DNA of 7,734 bases from Treponema sp. (GTDB lineage Bacteria; Spirochaetota; Spirochaetia; Treponematales; Breznakiellaceae): contig JAISZE010000065.1 in NCBI GenBank assembly GCA_031269405.1, positions 1 through 7,734 on the forward strand. Direction: 5' to 3'. The stretch's first letter is position 1, and the number at the start of each line of letters is the position of its first letter. A model generated the notes under the pieces. That model did no database searches. It worked only from the letters and a program-made list of their open reading frames with translations, and was not told where the DNA came from. Made by a program: the position numbers and the translations under genes. Of the stretch, positions 6,378 through 7,734 are shown one piece after another.

Positions 6378-7298
6378 CTAAAACATTCCGTTTTCGGGAT
6401 CGATTTTTTTTACGACTTTGTTCACGATGAGCACTAGAATAAGCCCAACCACAGATTGATAAAAACCCGCCGCCGTGGCCATGGCCGGATTGCTCAGGGT
6501 GATTAGCCCCCGGTATATATAGGTGTCCAGAACGTTCGTCACCGGAAACAGGGTGCCCGTATTCCTGGGAACCGTATAGAACAGTCCGAAGTCGCCCCTG
6601 AAAATGCCTCCCATTGACATGATGAGGTTGATGCCCGCCATAAACCGGAGATGGGGCAGGGTTATATGCCAAGCCTGCTGAAACTTGGTGGCGCCGTCTA
6701 TGGTAGCGGCCTCGTAGTAAACGGGAGAAATGCCCGTAATGACCGCCAGGTACACCACCGTCGAATACCCGACTCCCTTCCAGGAATTGACGAAGATGAG
6801 CAGTCCCGGCCAAATTTTTATCACCTGGTACCAGTTGGTGGTTCCCGGTTTTTCCATGGATCGCAAAATTGTGTTTACCAGGCCGGAATCTTTGTACAGG
6901 AAGGCGTACACAATAATGGAAACCACCGCCCAGGAGAGAAAATTGGGCATCATGTAAACGGTTTGGAGCAATTTGGCAAGCCGCCGTGTTCGCAGGATGC
7001 TAAGCACGAGGGCCAGCGCGATAGCGCACACTATATCGACCGCGATAAATACCAAATTGTAGAGAACCGTGTTTCTGGTGATGATAAACGCATCGCTCGT
7101 GGCGAACAGAAACATGAAATTCTTCAATCCCGCGAAGGAACTGCCCAGAATTCCCTGGCTGATGCGGTAATTCTGAAAGGCCATAATCAGCCCGACCATG
7201 GGTATATAACAGAAGATAATGAGGCAAACAAACCCCGGCAGAGCCATAATATAAAGCGCTCTATGCCCAGGCCTGAAAAAGTGCTGTTTTTTTACCAT
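6378..7298 (-). CDS. lplB: ABC sugar permease, LplB type
   Basis: The 306-aa inner-membrane permease (CUT1/MalF-like, short form without the large periplasmic loop) is the first gene of the operon. The N-terminus MVKKQHFFRPGHRALYIMALPG followed by a first membrane helix (about 15-41, with CYIPMVGLIMAFQNY) is typical of LplB. Further helices lie near 80-101, 117-136, 164-186 and 277-294. The EAA ATPase-docking loop is at 195-215 (YEAATIDGATKFQQAWHITL, then P), with the glycine at 202. A modest Shine-Dalgarno (AAGGCGGG) precedes the ATG. No ATP-binding subunit is encoded in the operon, usual for LplABC systems, which borrow a shared MsmX-like ATPase encoded elsewhere. Confidence 0.94.
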   Translation of the reverse strand: MVKKQHFFRPGHRALYIMALPGFVCLIIFCYIPMVGLIMAFQNYRISQGILGSSFAGLKNFMFLFATSDAFIITRNTVLYNLVFIAVDIVCAIALALVLSILRTRRLAKLLQTVYMMPNFLSWAVVSIIVYAFLYKDSGLVNTILRSMEKPGTTNWYQVIKIWPGLLIFVNSWKGVGYSTVVYLAVITGISPVYYEAATIDGATKFQQAWHITLPHLRFMAGINLIMSMGGIFRGDFGLFYTVPRNTGTLFPVTNVLDTYIYRGLITLSNPAMATAAGFYQSVVGLILVLIVNKVVKKIDPENGMF

Positions 7299-7310
7299 TA
7301 TTCCCGCCTT

Positions 7311-7421
7311 TTATACATAACCGCCGTTCCCGCCCAGAGCCAGGAGCAGCACCATAGCCAAAAAACACCCCATCTCCAACCGCGCCGCCGCACTAACTAA
7401 ACGTTTAATGTTTTCCTCCAT
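7311..7421 (-). CDS. Possible 36-aa hydrophobic leader peptide
   Basis: A short frame from ATG (7421-7419) to TAA (7313-7311) ends 12 nt before the lplB ATG. It begins MEENIKRLVSAAARLE and continues with a hydrophobic segment MGCFLAMVLLLALGG, so it could form one membrane helix with a basic amphipathic N-terminus. There is no Shine-Dalgarno upstream of the ATG; a GGAGG lies inside its first codons. A promoter candidate at 7425-7453 would place the transcript start at or just after this ATG. It may well be a chance frame in the leader of the operon. Confidence 0.2.
   Translation of the reverse strand: MEENIKRLVSAAARLEMGCFLAMVLLLALGGNGGYV
7396..7409. promoter_or_regulatory. LacI-family-like operator
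   Basis: ACTAAACGTTTAAT contains the perfect 10-bp palindrome TAAACGTTTA (7398-7407), centred on CG, the typical form of LacI/GalR-family operators that control sugar uptake genes. It lies 98 bp upstream of the lplB start. With the candidate promoter at 7425-7453 it would sit at about +10 to +23, where a bound repressor blocks transcription. No repressor gene is visible in the window. Confidence 0.45.
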
Positions 7422-7424
7422 GAA

Positions 7425-7453
7425 AAAATAACAGGCATACGCCCGCAGTTCAC
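7425..7453 (-). promoter_or_regulatory. Candidate promoter of the lplB operon
   Basis: The minus strand has TGT followed by TATTTT (7425-7430), an extended -10, with a weak -35 GTGAAC (7448-7453) at 17 bp. Another extended -10 (TGT then TATACC, 7454-7459) lies upstream with an equally weak -35. Neither is near consensus; the first is preferred because of its position relative to the palindrome at 7396-7409. Confidence 0.3.
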
Positions 7454-7525
7454 GGTATAACAGCCGAAACAATCCCGCTCCAGGGGCCTTTTTTCCTAGC
7501 GCCGGCTTCGAGACCGGTTCCGGTA

Positions 7526-7629
7526 GTTGAAACTTTGACCCAACAGTTAGAACTTTTAACTCATTTGTTAGAACTTCTGACCCATTAGTTAAAACTTTTG
7601 ACTCGCCAGTTGAAACTTTTGGGGGAATT
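7526..7629. repeat. Five-unit degenerate ~21-bp tandem array
   Basis: Five units begin at 7526, 7546, 7567, 7588 and 7609 (lengths 20, 21, 21, 21, then the last, which keeps only its first ~13 bases). The consensus is about GTTrrAACTTTTGACyCA. Units 1, 2, 4 and 5 contain the palindrome AGTT-NN-AACT (unit 3 has TGTT-NN-AACT), so matching sites recur every two helical turns on one DNA face. The spacers between units are degenerate while the cores are conserved, as expected of a protein-binding array. There is no CRISPR character, since units are abutting without unique spacers. Confidence 0.85.
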
Positions 7630-7683
7630 GGACAAACCTGCGGTTTATCTCTATAAAAAAGCAGGGGATTCGGTACTAGATAC

Positions 7684-7714
7684 TTGACACGCTGGGCATG
7701 TGAGAGATTATAAG
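7684..7714 (+). promoter_or_regulatory. Candidate rightward promoter at right edge
   Basis: A perfect -35 TTGACA (7684-7689) is followed by TATAAG (7709-7714) after 19 bp, or TTATAA after 18. The spacer is longer than the ideal 17. It would serve a gene beyond the right edge, divergent from lplB. Confidence 0.35.
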
Positions 7715-7734
7715 GTGAGCCGTGAGCCGTGAGC
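7715..7734. repeat. Heptamer tandem repeat GTGAGCC at window edge
   Basis: Two full copies of GTGAGCC plus six bases of a third run to the last base of the window, so the array may be longer. It starts directly after the -10-like TATAAG. Confidence 0.7.

Noticed and set aside
7464..7496. GC-rich stretch followed by TTTTTT as a plus-strand terminator
   Set aside because: No clean stem forms before the T-run and no plus-strand gene ends there.
7526..7629. CRISPR array
   Set aside because: Units are ~21 bp, directly abutting, with degenerate sequence and no unique spacers; no cas genes are nearby.

Overview
The window most resembles a spirochaete chromosome, probably a Treponema of the termite-gut type (about 50% GC by eye). 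This rests on the gene families present: an LplA/LplB/LplC-type ABC importer with no ATPase gene beside it, a solute-binding protein with an 'LFAGGG' signal-peptide end and no lipobox cysteine, and a large chemotaxis receptor. The genus is inferred; no rRNA or tRNA is present to confirm it.

Layout from left to right. (1) Positions 1-354 carry no convincing gene. They hold two copies of a ~127-bp direct repeat 166 bp apart. Read on the minus strand, each copy looks like a complete expression signal: a -35/-10 promoter, a short leader and a strong Shine-Dalgarno, pointing out of the left edge. (2) 355-1494 (-) is a sugar kinase of the NahK / aminoglycoside-phosphotransferase fold. (3) A 95-bp divergent intergenic region carries a near-consensus promoter that would make the kinase mRNA start at its AUG (leaderless), and a sigma-28-like -10 element facing the receptor gene. 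(4) 1590-3653 (+) is a methyl-accepting chemotaxis protein with a Cache-type sensor. (5) 3654-3831 is a convergent intergenic region with a terminator hairpin and an unexplained structured segment. (6) 7298 to 3832 (-) is a three-gene operon: LplB permease, LplC permease, solute-binding protein. (7) 7299-7734 is a 436-bp regulatory region with a LacI-type palindromic operator, a five-unit ~21-bp repeat array, a possible rightward promoter and a 7-bp tandem repeat that runs off the right edge.

How the genes may work together: the binding protein and two permeases import a carbohydrate across the inner membrane, using an ATPase encoded elsewhere. The kinase would phosphorylate a free (amino)sugar at C1 in the cytoplasm, and the receptor may steer motility toward a related nutrient. 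The shared substrate is an inference from adjacency only. No CRISPR array, transposase, defence system or clearly new enzyme system was found. The most interesting material is regulatory: the duplicated promoter/leader, the predicted leaderless kinase transcript and the repeat array at the right end.
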